From RGIG4079 sp045637505 (lineage in GTDB: Bacteria > Bacteroidota > Bacteroidia > Bacteroidales > Muribaculaceae): a stretch of DNA of 64,000 bases. The DNA lies in assembly GCA_045637505.1 (NCBI GenBank), contig JAZTZO010000051.1, positions 124,001 to 188,000 of the forward strand. Direction: 5' to 3'. Shown here piece after piece: positions 1 through 7,528 of the stretch (positions are counted from its first letter, which is position 1; every line of letters starts with the position of its first letter). A program made the position numbers and the translations under genes. The notes beneath the pieces are model-generated. The model saw only the letters and a program-made list of their open reading frames with translations, was not told where the DNA came from and did not search any database.

Positions 1-70
1 GCGATAATTTCTTAAATATATCATATACCCCAAGACACAATGCCGAGGCAATTGCTAATAATATCCACAT
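1..70 (-). CDS. EamA/DMT-family transporter, N-terminal fragment
   Basis: Only the first 23 codons lie in the window; the rest is beyond the left edge. Reading the minus strand from the ATG at 70 gives MWILLAIASALCLGVYDIFK followed by KLS. A hydrophobic first helix ending in a Y-D-x-F-K-K segment is typical of Bacteroidota EamA-type drug/metabolite transporters. A perfect TAnnTTTG box (TAATTTTG, minus strand 100-93) sits 23 nt upstream of the start, which supports a real gene start. The assignment rests on a short N-terminus, so the family call is tentative. Confidence 0.55.
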   Translation of the reverse strand, partial: MWILLAIASALCLGVYDIFKKLS

Positions 71-126
71 ATCTTAAAAAATTTTGCGACTGCAAAATTA
101 CATATTTTTCAACAATCTTGGCGACT

Positions 127-160
127 TTTGCGTTATTCTCAATTATTATCACTATTTTTG
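127..160 (+). promoter_or_regulatory. Bacteroidota-type promoter for the glycosyltransferase
   Basis: TTTG at 127-130 and TATTTTTG at 153-160 are separated by 22 nt. This is close to the TTTG-N19-21-TAnnTTTG consensus, and it lies 25 nt upstream of the ATG at 186. Confidence 0.5.
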
Positions 161-185
161 TGCATTATAATAACACCTACATGAT

Positions 186-950
186 ATGTCACCTTTATTC
201 AGCATAATCACAGTTACATATAACGCTGCCGAAACATTACCTGCTACACTTGCAAGTGTCAAAGAGCAATCGTGCAAGTTGTATGAATATATAGTGATGG
301 ATGGTGTATCAAAAGACAATACTGTTCAACTTGCCACCGATGCCAATATCACTAACGCCCGCATCATTTCCAGCCCCGACAAAGGATTGTATGATGCGAT
401 GAACAAGGCTATCGATGTTGCTACCGGTGAATATCTCATCTTCCTCAATGCAGGTGACGCGTTCCATTCACCCGACACTCTTCAAAAGATTGCCGATGTG
501 ATTATGAATCACGATTTTCCCGGCATCGTTTATGGGCAAACTCAACTCGTCAATGCCAATCGTCAACGCATTGGCGACCGGCATCTTACAGCACCCGAAG
601 AGTTGACTCTCAAAAGTTTTGCCGAAGGTATGCTCGTGTGCCACCAAGCTTTCATAGCTCTACGTCGGATAGTAGGGCATTATGACTTGCGCTATCGTTT
701 CTCGGCCGACTATGAATGGTGCATTAGATGCTTGCAACACTCACGCAACAATGTATATATCCCCCACACTATCATCGACTATTTAAGCGAAGGATTGACA
801 ACGGCCAATCGCAAAGCCTCACTCAAAGAGCGCTTCAAGATAATGTGTTACTACTATGGCACAATACCCACCGTGTTGCGCCACTTGAAATTTATTCCTC
901 GATTCCTCAAACAAAGACGCATCGACAAGAAAGCGTCTCAAATTAAATAA
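186..950 (+). CDS. Glycosyltransferase family 2 (WcaE/WcaA-like)
   Basis: This is a cytoplasmic or membrane-associated GT-A sugar transferase likely to act on a cell-surface polysaccharide or glycolipid. The N-terminus has the GT2 opening SIITVTYNAAETL, followed by YIVMDGVSKDNT, which provides nucleotide-sugar contacts. Around residues 83-92 the segment EYLIFLNAGDAF holds an NAGD in place of the usual DxD metal motif, as in colanic-acid WcaE-type enzymes. The length of 254 residues is normal for this subgroup. No other polysaccharide genes are next to it. The downstream GYF_2 gene starts 3 nt after its stop, so the two may be co-transcribed from the promoter at 127-160. The acceptor and donor sugars cannot be read from the sequence. 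Confidence 0.85.
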   Translation: MSPLFSIITVTYNAAETLPATLASVKEQSCKLYEYIVMDGVSKDNTVQLATDANITNARIISSPDKGLYDAMNKAIDVATGEYLIFLNAGDAFHSPDTLQKIADVIMNHDFPGIVYGQTQLVNANRQRIGDRHLTAPEELTLKSFAEGMLVCHQAFIALRRIVGHYDLRYRFSADYEWCIRCLQHSRNNVYIPHTIIDYLSEGLTTANRKASLKERFKIMCYYYGTIPTVLRHLKFIPRFLKQRRIDKKASQIK

Positions 951-953
951 CAT

Positions 954-1457
954 ATGGGATATTATATTCTTGAGAATGGTCAGCAATATGGGCCATTCAC
1001 TATTGAACAACTAAAAAAAAGAGGCATAACCACCAACACCCAAGTATGGCGTGAAGGTATGGCTCAATGGACCTGTGTGAAAAACATTCCCGAACTGATT
1101 GACATTGCACAACCACCATTGCCCGGTGGGACTCCACCGCCACATATACCATACCAACAATCCACTCCTACGACACCTTGCCCCGACAACCACTTAACTC
1201 TTGCGATTATTGCAACTATCGTTTCATTATTTGCATGTTTCCCTATATGCATAGGCGCTGTTTCTTTAATCTACGCGCTAAATGTTGAAAATAAATGGCG
1301 CAAAGGTGACATTGATAGAGCTGAAGAATATGCTCGCAACGCTAAAGCATGGGGTAAATGGAGTTTGATTGCAATAGGCATAGGATATTCTCTTTTAATA
1401 ATATTCTATATTTTCATATTTGCGTTCTCTATTTCAGCTTTCAACATATTTAATTAG
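954..1457 (+). CDS. GYF_2 domain-CD225/dispanin membrane protein, copy 1
   Basis: The 167 residues comprise an N-terminal GYF_2 (DUF4339) domain, about residues 1-52, with the hallmark YYILENGQQYGPFTIEQL and a later VWREGMAQW. A short proline-rich linker (PPLPGGTPPPHIPY) follows. The C-terminal half is CD225/dispanin-like: CPDNHLTLAI starts a first membrane helix, then comes an amphipathic N-K-W-R-K-G-D loop with A-x-x-x-A-R-x-A-K-A-W, and a second helix. GYF_2 domains are thought to bind proline-rich ligands, and CD225 proteins are two-helix membrane proteins. The cellular role is unknown. The next gene is a diverged tandem copy. The start 3 nt after the glycosyltransferase stop is the only one that keeps the full GYF_2 domain. 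Confidence 0.85.
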   Translation: MGYYILENGQQYGPFTIEQLKKRGITTNTQVWREGMAQWTCVKNIPELIDIAQPPLPGGTPPPHIPYQQSTPTTPCPDNHLTLAIIATIVSLFACFPICIGAVSLIYALNVENKWRKGDIDRAEEYARNAKAWGKWSLIAIGIGYSLLIIFYIFIFAFSISAFNIFN

Positions 1458-1488
1458 CTTATTATTAATCAATAACCATAATCATCTT

Positions 1489-2034
1489 ATGAACTATTTC
1501 ATTATTGAAAATGGACAACAAGCAGGTCCATTTACTATTGACCAATTACGCAGTAAAGGTGTTACTGGCGAAACTAATGTGTGGCGCGAAGGCATGGCAC
1601 AATGGGGAAAAGTCAAAGACTTACCCGAACTTGCATCTATTCTACAAGCAACACCTCCCCCCACTAATCCTCCCTATGGTCAACCTTATGGTCAACAACC
1701 ATATGCACCACAACCAGCATATGGCCAACAATTGGCTCAAGAATGTCCCGAAAACCATTTAACCAAGGCTATTATTTCAACCGTAATGGGAGTATTGTGT
1801 TGTGGTATTATAGGTTCAATATTCGGTATTATTTCTATCGTAAGTGCCAATAATGTAGATAAATTTTGGCGCACTGGGAACTATGACGAAGCTCACCGTC
1901 AATCAAAGAAAGCTAACACATGGGCCAATATAGGTATTATTGTATCTATTGTTGCTTTTGTTCTTGCGATTATTTATGGAATTTGTGTTGGTCTTTTTGC
2001 CGCATCAGTCGGTTCAAACGATTTTTACTATTAA
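1489..2034 (+). CDS. GYF_2 domain-CD225/dispanin membrane protein, copy 2
   Basis: This 181-residue paralogue of the preceding gene has the same architecture. GYF_2 (MNYFIIENGQQAGPFTIDQL, then VWREGMAQW) is followed by a Pro/Gln/Tyr-rich linker with repeated PYGQ units. The CD225 half has CPENHLTKAI, helix one, N-N-V-D-K-F-W-R-T-G-N, A-x-x-Q-S-K-K-A, then helix two. I chose ATG 1489 because residue 1 then aligns exactly with copy 1; an upstream in-frame ATG at 1420 would add 23 unrelated residues that overlap copy 1. The stop codon overlaps the next start (TAATG), suggesting translational coupling to the DUF4286 gene. The tandem pair probably arose by local duplication followed by linker divergence. 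Confidence 0.85.
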   Translation: MNYFIIENGQQAGPFTIDQLRSKGVTGETNVWREGMAQWGKVKDLPELASILQATPPPTNPPYGQPYGQQPYAPQPAYGQQLAQECPENHLTKAIISTVMGVLCCGIIGSIFGIISIVSANNVDKFWRTGNYDEAHRQSKKANTWANIGIIVSIVAFVLAIIYGICVGLFAASVGSNDFYY

Positions 2035-2333
2035 TGACACTCCTCAACACAACATTTCATGTACATAAATCGGTAGATGCTCTATTTATAAAATGGGTTA
2101 AAGAAATCTACCTTCCTATAGCGAATGAGAGTGGATTATCTAATCCACTCTTCACTCGCATCATGACACAAGTTGACCCCGAAGCAACAAGTTATGCTGT
2201 TCAATTGCAAGCATCATCTCATAGTGAGGCCGAGAAATGGCACGATACATCGGCAGCCAAACTCAAAGATGCTCTATCGCGCGAAGTTGGCGAACGAGTT
2301 CTCCACTTCACTACATATATGGAAATCTTATAA
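2034..2333 (+). CDS. DUF4286 family protein
   Basis: The product is a 99-residue soluble protein starting MTLLNTTFHVHKSVDALFIK. It resembles small Bacteroidota DUF4286 proteins of about 100 residues in having the conserved opening (N-T-T-F-H-V), a central Y-L-P segment and a C-terminal G-E-R-V-L-H-F-T-T-Y-M-E-I-L. DUF4286 is commonly found just upstream of ruvC in this phylum, as here (59 nt gap). The ATG at 2034 overlaps the previous stop by one base. The reading frame extends upstream to 1920, but that part overlaps the CD225 gene and is cysteine-rich shadow sequence, so the shorter start is preferred. The function is unknown; an alpha-beta ferredoxin-like fold is plausible from the length and hydrophobic pattern. 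Confidence 0.75.
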   Translation: MTLLNTTFHVHKSVDALFIKWVKEIYLPIANESGLSNPLFTRIMTQVDPEATSYAVQLQASSHSEAEKWHDTSAAKLKDALSREVGERVLHFTTYMEIL

Positions 2334-2392
2334 TAATTGAAAATTAAGTATTGAGAACTGAGAATTATACTTTTATTATCAATCTGTAAGTT

Positions 2393-2974
2393 ATGAATTC
2401 AAGCAAGTCGCTTCGCGAGTGGGATCGTATAATCATAGGCATTGACCCTGGCACAAATGTGATGGGGTATGGCATTCTTGGTGTCAAGGGGAAAAAGCCG
2501 TCGATGATAGCTATGGGGGTGATTGAATTGAAGAAATTTGAAAGCCACTATTTGCGACTGTCGCGCATCTTTGAACGCGTAACAATGCTCGTAGAACAAT
2601 ATCTTCCCGACGAGATGGCTATTGAAGCACCGTTCTTTGGGAAGAATGTGCAATCAATGCTTAAACTTGGTCGCGCTCAAGGAGTGGCAATGGCAGCTGC
2701 ATTAGCACGCGATGTGCCTATTACCGAATATGAACCACGAAAAATAAAAATGGCAATCACTGGTAATGGCGCTGCCAGCAAAGAACAAGTACAGGAAATG
2801 TTGCGTCGCATTCTTGACATTCCACGCGAAAACCTTTTGCCACAACTCGATGCTACCGACGCACTTGCGGCTGCACTATGTCACTTCTATGAGTCATCAC
2901 GCCCCCAAATTGAAAAAGGGTGCAAATCGTGGAAAGAATTTATTGCCAAAAATCCTGATAAGGTAAAGAAATAA
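2393..2974 (+). CDS. ruvC: Crossover junction endodeoxyribonuclease RuvC
   Basis: RuvC is the Holliday-junction resolvase that cleaves four-way junctions in recombinational repair, working with RuvAB. At 193 residues it has the normal length. The RNase H-like catalytic acidic residues are visible: D18 in GIDPGT, E78 in AIEAPFFGKN, and D153 and D156 in LDATDALAAAL. The loop KLGRAQGVAMAAA after E78 is also family-typical. ruvA and ruvB are not in the window, which is usual for Bacteroidota, where ruvC is often separate. The gene follows DUF4286 on the same strand and is probably co-transcribed with it. No convincing terminator follows; the next gene is convergent. Confidence 0.95.
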   Translation: MNSSKSLREWDRIIIGIDPGTNVMGYGILGVKGKKPSMIAMGVIELKKFESHYLRLSRIFERVTMLVEQYLPDEMAIEAPFFGKNVQSMLKLGRAQGVAMAAALARDVPITEYEPRKIKMAITGNGAASKEQVQEMLRRILDIPRENLLPQLDATDALAAALCHFYESSRPQIEKGCKSWKEFIAKNPDKVKK

Positions 2975-3013
2975 TACAAAAATGAATACATCTCCATTCC
3001 TCATTATAATACC

Positions 3014-3035
3014 AATCTATAATTAATCTATAATT
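3014..3035. repeat. 11-bp tandem duplication in the ruvC downstream gap
   Basis: AATCTATAATT occurs twice head to tail at 3014-3024 and 3025-3035. The surrounding 273-nt gap (2975-3247) is AT-rich; I see no gene, RNA or strong terminator in it. Confidence 0.6.
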
Positions 3036-3247
3036 ATTTCAAAGGAGAGAATTTTGCAACATTCTTTAATAAGTTAAAACCTTAGTGATTAAATATTGGG
3101 AGATAAAAGATAATATTTGCCTATCAATGTATGAAACGACTATGTCGTAATTAAAAAGTAAAAAGAACTAATCCTAAATCATCCAAGACAAACGCTCATA
3201 TATAATATTTGATTAGAACCGAATTAGAATAAATGGATCCGAGCTTG

Positions 3248-3724
3248 TTAAAGGCTATTAATAACCACTCCTATTGTACCCAAAATCGCAATAATAATAA
3301 ATGCAATACATCCAATTGTCTTTACGCAACCAATAAAACCATTTCCACTATTATTATCCTTAATAATAGCCAACATTTCATCATCTGTTTTTCCATTGAG
3401 TTTTGCGACCAAAATATTTTGAACTTCTGATATCGCAACTTGATAATTAGAAGATGATGTAGTTGCTGTATCCGAAGAACAATTTATTTCTATTGCCGTA
3501 TTTAATTCATCTATTGATGAAAGCATCAATCTTATTGTTGGAGTATCAATTCCTTTTGGGCGATCAAACAAATATGTTCCCAACACTGCATTTACACCAT
3601 TTTTCTTCACTAAAAAATACTGAGGATATTTTTTCAACAAAGAATCTATCGCGTCTTTCACAACTTCTATCGGATATTTCACAATAATTCTAGTTGAAAC
3701 CGGAGTTGAATCTGTAACTATCAT
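3248..3724 (-). CDS. Hypothetical protein with C-terminal membrane anchor
   Basis: I do not recognise this 158-residue protein. It starts MIVTDSTPVSTRIIVKYPIE and has a soluble N-terminal region of about 120 residues. A glycine/cysteine-containing hydrophobic segment (residues about 128-156, GCVKTIGCIAFIIIAILGTI) ends the protein, as in tail-anchored or single-pass proteins. There is no signal peptide. The R-I-I-V-K-Y-P-I-E-V-V-K-D-A-I start followed by a Y-F-L-V-K-K strand could suggest an SRPBCC-like or BON-like fold, but this is weak. It lies 46 nt downstream of queA on the same strand and may be read through from it. Its codon use is more AT-rich than that of queA. Confidence 0.55.
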   Translation of the reverse strand: MIVTDSTPVSTRIIVKYPIEVVKDAIDSLLKKYPQYFLVKKNGVNAVLGTYLFDRPKGIDTPTIRLMLSSIDELNTAIEINCSSDTATTSSSNYQVAISEVQNILVAKLNGKTDDEMLAIIKDNNSGNGFIGCVKTIGCIAFIIIAILGTIGVVINSL

Positions 3725-3770
3725 ATGATTATCTATTTATGATTTAAATTATTAATCAATTGCGCCCCCC

Positions 3771-4982
3771 TTACATCAACAATGATGCATCGCCGTAGCT
3801 GAGGAAACGAAAATCGTGGGCGAGGGCGAAGTCGTACATTGCTCGCCAGTCACCTCCGACAAAGGCCGACACAAGTAATAATAGTGTTGATTGTGGCTGG
3901 TGGAAGTTGGTAATAATTCCTTTTACAATCTCATATTTATATCCCGGTGCAATTATTACCCGCGTTGAGGCAATGAGAGTTTCACTTCCCGATTCATTAA
4001 GATATTTCACTATTGCATTAAGTGAATCGGCAACCGACAAATGTGGATGCGACTCGCTATAGGGATGCCATTGAGGTAACTCACCACTCCACTCATTTTG
4101 AGAGATGAGGCATCCAATATGATAAAGACTTTCAAGAGTGCGCACCGATGTTGTTCCCACAGCAAATACTCGGCGAGAGGTCGATGCAAGTTCTTCAATA
4201 AGAGACTTGGGCACGGCAATAAACTCGCTATGCATTTCATGTTGGCCTATGCTATCACTTTTCACGGGTTGGAATGTTCCAGCCCCCACATGGAGTGTGA
4301 GTTCGCGACGAGGTATTCCTCGTTGCGACACCTCCTCAAGCACTTCGGGAGTGAAATGTAATCCCGCAGTAGGTGCAGCCACCGAACCATCGATATGAGA
4401 ATATACCGTTTGATAGTCTTTGCTATCGCTATCTTCGGTTGACCGATTAAGGTATGGAGGAATAGGAATTTCACCTGCTGCAGCAATAATTTGAGCAAAT
4501 GTAAATGCATTGTTATCCCATGAAAAACGCACTACCGATGCGTTTCCTTCCTTATTTATGCGAGTAGCAAAGAGAGTTACATCTACACCGTCAATCGTAA
4601 TAATGGCCGAAAGGCTACCTTGTTTCCAACGCTTTGAATTCCCCACAAAACATAGCCACGAACACTCATCGGTCTTGGCAAAATTAACTGCATAATCAGC
4701 AGGCGAAACTGGCTCAAGGCAAAAGATTTCAATCAACGCCCCACCCTCACTTTTACGAAAACGCAATCGAGCATTTATCACACGCGTGTTATTATAAATG
4801 AGCATAGCATCATCGGGTAGCAACGAGGGCAACTCGCTGAAAATATGTTCCGAAATAACACCTTCGGCATTACGCACCAACAGTTTACACTTGTCGCGTT
4901 GCTCAAGAGGATGCTTTGCAATTCGTTCATCGGGAAGAGGATAATTATACTCCTCAATGCGTATATCTTTTATATTGCTCAT
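3771..4982 (-). CDS. queA: S-adenosylmethionine:tRNA ribosyltransferase-isomerase QueA
   Basis: QueA transfers and isomerises the ribosyl group of S-adenosylmethionine onto 7-aminomethyl-7-deazaguanine in tRNA, giving epoxyqueuosine at the wobble position of GUN anticodons. Recognisable motifs are the N-terminal YNYPLPDERIAKHPLEQRD, the central PTAGLHFTPEVLEE followed by ELTLHVGAGTFQPV, and the C-terminal ITNFHQPQSTLL with FRFLSYGDASLL. The length of 403 is longer than E. coli QueA (about 356), which matches the longer Bacteroidota form. The start at 4982 lies 20 nt downstream of a perfect TATCTTTG box on the minus strand. It is divergent from the DUF2027-Smr gene, and the two share a short promoter region. 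Confidence 0.95.
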   Translation of the reverse strand: MSNIKDIRIEEYNYPLPDERIAKHPLEQRDKCKLLVRNAEGVISEHIFSELPSLLPDDAMLIYNNTRVINARLRFRKSEGGALIEIFCLEPVSPADYAVNFAKTDECSWLCFVGNSKRWKQGSLSAIITIDGVDVTLFATRINKEGNASVVRFSWDNNAFTFAQIIAAAGEIPIPPYLNRSTEDSDSKDYQTVYSHIDGSVAAPTAGLHFTPEVLEEVSQRGIPRRELTLHVGAGTFQPVKSDSIGQHEMHSEFIAVPKSLIEELASTSRRVFAVGTTSVRTLESLYHIGCLISQNEWSGELPQWHPYSESHPHLSVADSLNAIVKYLNESGSETLIASTRVIIAPGYKYEIVKGIITNFHQPQSTLLLLVSAFVGGDWRAMYDFALAHDFRFLSYGDASLLM

Positions 4983-4997
4983 TTATTCTCAGTTTTA

Positions 4998-5030
4998 TTG
5001 TGCAAAGATACGGAAAAAGCAGTATTTTTG
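4998..5030 (+). promoter_or_regulatory. Promoter for the DUF2027-Smr gene
   Basis: TTG at 4998-5000, 22 nt, then TATTTTTG at 5023-5030 resembles the Bacteroidota promoter. It supports translation from ATG 5058 rather than from any in-frame codon inside queA. Confidence 0.45.
5003..5010 (-). promoter_or_regulatory. -7 box for queA
   Basis: The minus strand reads TATCTTTG at 5010-5003, a perfect TAnnTTTG match 20 nt before the queA ATG. No good -33 TTTG is visible at the expected distance. Confidence 0.45.
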
Positions 5031-5057
5031 CGTTATAAAACAAAGAATAATGATATT

Positions 5058-6101
5058 ATGGCACAAGTAGGCGATATGGTGCGCTACCTCAATGCTGTAG
5101 GTGGCGGAAAAATAGTGAGAATAGATGGTAACATGGCATATGTTGATGATGATGGATTTGAAACTCCAGTATTGTTGCGTGAATGCGTTGTTGTAGGGTC
5201 GGCATCGGCTCCTAAACCTCAAGCAGAAAAAAAAGCTGTTGCACCAACATTAGTTCCCGAACAACCCAAGGCCCCAAAAACCGAAGAGATTGAAGAGACC
5301 GAAAATGGAGATATTCTCAACATCGTTCTCGCATATGAGCCTGTTGAGATTAAACACCTCAACACCACTACCTATGACGCTTATCTTGTAAATGATTCAA
5401 ACTATTATCTCTATTTCACTTATCTCACTCGAGCCGATAAGGAAGGATGGATCACTCGCCATGCCGGAATAATTGAGCCCAATACGCAATTACTCCTTTG
5501 CGAAGTAACTCATCAAGACTTGCCCTCAATGGACCGCGTAGCTGTGCAATATGTGGCATTTAAACGCGATAAAGAATTTACCCTCAAGGCTCCTGTTGCT
5601 GTAGAATATCGTCTTGATACCACCAAATTTTTCAAACTACATTGTTTCCATAAAAACGTTTATTTCGACACTCCGGTAATTGCCATTGACATCGTAAAAA
5701 ACGACATTCCTTTGCGCTCAATGGTTATCGACAGCCGAGGGCTTGAAGATGCAATGAACGCAAAGAAAAATTATAAAGCCGATAAGCCTAAAGCAAAAAG
5801 TGCCCCTGCCCTACGCCCCGAGACTATCGTTGTTGACCTTCACATTCATGAATTGCTCGACACCACTGCGGGATTGTCAAACACCGACATGCTTAATGTT
5901 CAACTGCGCGAATTCAATCGTGTAATGACCGATAATATCAAATTCAAAGGTCAAAAGATAGTGTTTATTCATGGCAAAGGAGAAGGTGTATTGCGCCAAG
6001 CCGTGCTACAAGAGTTAAAGAAGAAATATCCTCGTTGCCAAGCTCAAGATGCATCGTTTCGTGAATATGGATTTGGTGCTACACAAGTAACGATTCATTA
6101 A
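5058..6101 (+). CDS. DUF2027 domain-containing protein with C-terminal Smr domain
   Basis: The 347-residue cytoplasmic protein opens with MAQVGDMVRYLNAVGGGKIV, a DUF2027 N-terminal barrel that continues with D-D-D-G-F-E-T-P-V-L. A central beta-rich region (about residues 90-230) matches the Bacteroidota DUF2027 family. The last 85 residues form an Smr domain: VVDLHIHELLD corresponds to the LDLHG motif and IVFIHGKGEGVLR to the HGxG motif. Smr domains occur in MutS2 and in nucleases that act on collided ribosomes or DNA, but a specific role for this architecture is not established. The frame is open upstream to 4845; the start at 5058 is preferred because it lies 28 nt after a good promoter and matches the family N-terminus. 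Confidence 0.85.
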   Translation: MAQVGDMVRYLNAVGGGKIVRIDGNMAYVDDDGFETPVLLRECVVVGSASAPKPQAEKKAVAPTLVPEQPKAPKTEEIEETENGDILNIVLAYEPVEIKHLNTTTYDAYLVNDSNYYLYFTYLTRADKEGWITRHAGIIEPNTQLLLCEVTHQDLPSMDRVAVQYVAFKRDKEFTLKAPVAVEYRLDTTKFFKLHCFHKNVYFDTPVIAIDIVKNDIPLRSMVIDSRGLEDAMNAKKNYKADKPKAKSAPALRPETIVVDLHIHELLDTTAGLSNTDMLNVQLREFNRVMTDNIKFKGQKIVFIHGKGEGVLRQAVLQELKKKYPRCQAQDASFREYGFGATQVTIH

Positions 6102-6113
6102 TAGTCATCATCG

Positions 6114-6890
6114 ATGATACTTTGTTTTTCAGGCACAGGCAATAGCCGTTATGTAGCTCGCGAACTTGCTCAAATCCTCAACGAACAAGTAATTGAATTG
6201 CAGGGAGAAATCCTCATTTCACCCTCATCGTTTAATTACGATATGAGCAAGGAGAAGCGATTTATATGGGTGTTCCCTATATATTCGTGGGGAGTTCCAC
6301 CTATTGTTGTTGATTTTATAAAATCGGCTCCACTTAATATCCCCACCAACAATTGCCACTTTATGGTGTGTACATGTGGCGATGATATTGGCAATGCACA
6401 TAAGCATTGGCGCAAACTCATAGGCAATCGTGGTTGGTATGCTCAATGCGCCTACTCGGTAACTATGCCCAATACCTACACTTTGATGAATGGGTTTGAT
6501 GTTGATAGCAAAGAATTGGAGCAAAAGAAACTTGCCGATGCCCCTACTCGCATTGCCGAGATTGCCTCAAAAATCGCGACAAGTAGCAATAGCGATGATG
6601 TGGTGCGTGGCAGTTGGGCTTGGGTAAAAACAGCAATAATCTACCCCTATTTCAAACGATACTGTATGTCGCCCCGACCATTCCATGCTACCGATAAATG
6701 CGTAGGCTGTGGCAAATGTGCCAAAACATGTCCGCTCAACAATATTTCAATGAATGACAGTCGCCCTCAATGGAGCAAAAATTGCGCACAATGCCTTCGT
6801 TGCTATCACATATGCCCACACCATGCTGTGGCCTATGGCAATGCCACCAAAGGGAAAGGACAATACCAAGAGTTAATTCATAATTCATAA
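6114..6890 (+). CDS. EFR1-type flavodoxin/ferredoxin fusion protein
   Basis: This is a 258-residue predicted electron-transfer protein. The N-terminal flavodoxin-like domain begins MILCFSGTGNSRYVARELAQ, whose S-G-T-G-N-S loop binds the FMN phosphate. The C-terminal quarter carries two 4Fe-4S clusters, CVGCGKCAKTCP and CAQCLRCYHICP, typical of bacterial-type ferredoxins. This architecture is annotated as EFR1 family ferredoxin in anaerobes; the physiological partner is unknown. The gene starts 12 nt after the Smr gene, so the two probably share a transcript. The stop codon lies within a run of AATTCAT repeats, which suggests that the last few residues are repeat-derived. Confidence 0.88.
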   Translation: MILCFSGTGNSRYVARELAQILNEQVIELQGEILISPSSFNYDMSKEKRFIWVFPIYSWGVPPIVVDFIKSAPLNIPTNNCHFMVCTCGDDIGNAHKHWRKLIGNRGWYAQCAYSVTMPNTYTLMNGFDVDSKELEQKKLADAPTRIAEIASKIATSSNSDDVVRGSWAWVKTAIIYPYFKRYCMSPRPFHATDKCVGCGKCAKTCPLNNISMNDSRPQWSKNCAQCLRCYHICPHHAVAYGNATKGKGQYQELIHNS

Positions 6891-6895
6891 TTCAT
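6875..6895. repeat. Three tandem AATTCAT units over a stop codon
   Basis: AATTCAT occurs three times in a row at 6875-6881, 6882-6888 and 6889-6895, with a partial fourth copy. The array encodes the last residues and stop of the EFR1 gene. Similar AT-rich micro-repeats occur between Bacteroidota genes. Confidence 0.7.
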
Positions 6896-6926
6896 AATTG
6901 ATTACTGCAAATATTCTCAATTCAAT

Positions 6927-7409
6927 ATGATAAGATTTGTAACACAGCGCGATGTTAAACGCATAACCGAGATTTACAACGACTATATTATCAATACCAC
7001 CATCTCGTTTGAAGTAAAACCTTTAACAGAAGAAGAAATGCGTAATCGCATTGAGTCGATACTTGCACATGGGCCTTATCTTGTGTGGGAAGAAGATGGA
7101 GAGATTGCCGGATATTGCTATGCTCACCCATGGAAAGAACGCGCAGCATATCACAACACACTTGAAACCACCATATATCTCGCACCAAAATATTTCCGCA
7201 AAGGGATAGGCACTAAACTCATGGACCGACTCATTACACTATGTCGTGCCGATGACAAAAAAGTGCTAATAGCATGTATCACTGCCAACAATGAAGCGAG
7301 CATCAAAATGCATGAATCACTCGGTTTTAAACAAGCATCATATTTCTCTAAAGTGGGAGAAAAATTTGGTCAATCGCTCGATGTTATCGATATGCAACTC
7401 ACTTTATAA
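6927..7409 (+). CDS. GNAT family N-acetyltransferase (phosphinothricin acetyltransferase-like)
   Basis: The 160-residue enzyme is predicted to transfer an acetyl group from acetyl-CoA to a small amine. The opening IRFVTQRDVKRITEIYNDYI and TTISFEVKPLTEEEM are typical of the Pat/YwnH/MnaT branch, which acts on phosphinothricin-like amino acids or methionine derivatives. The acetyl-CoA loop is FRKGIGTKLMDRL. The C-terminal half, N-N-E-A-S-I-K-M-H-E-S-L-G-F, completes the GNAT core. The true substrate cannot be read from sequence. The gene follows EFR1 after 36 nt and is closed by the hairpin at 7466-7507. Confidence 0.88.
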   Translation: MIRFVTQRDVKRITEIYNDYIINTTISFEVKPLTEEEMRNRIESILAHGPYLVWEEDGEIAGYCYAHPWKERAAYHNTLETTIYLAPKYFRKGIGTKLMDRLITLCRADDKKVLIACITANNEASIKMHESLGFKQASYFSKVGEKFGQSLDVIDMQLTL

Positions 7410-7465
7410 TTCAAGATGTATAAATACCACTAACTTGCATTTTGATATGCATAGTTCACAATAAA

Positions 7466-7507
7466 CAAGAGGTCTCTACCACATAAACTTGCGATTGAGA
7501 CCTCTTG
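7466..7507. terminator. Bidirectional intrinsic terminator between GNAT and surE
   Basis: Perfect 11-bp arms CAAGAGGTCTC (7466-7476) and GAGACCTCTTG (7497-7507) surround a 20-nt loop. On the plus strand a T6 run follows at 7515-7520. It lies between convergent genes. Confidence 0.8.
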
Positions 7508-7528
7508 CTATATCTTTTTTACGCTTAT

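Noticed and set aside
6875..6895. AATTCAT repeats as a CRISPR or attachment site
   Set aside because: Units are 7 bp and directly adjacent, with no spacers; simple slippage repeat.
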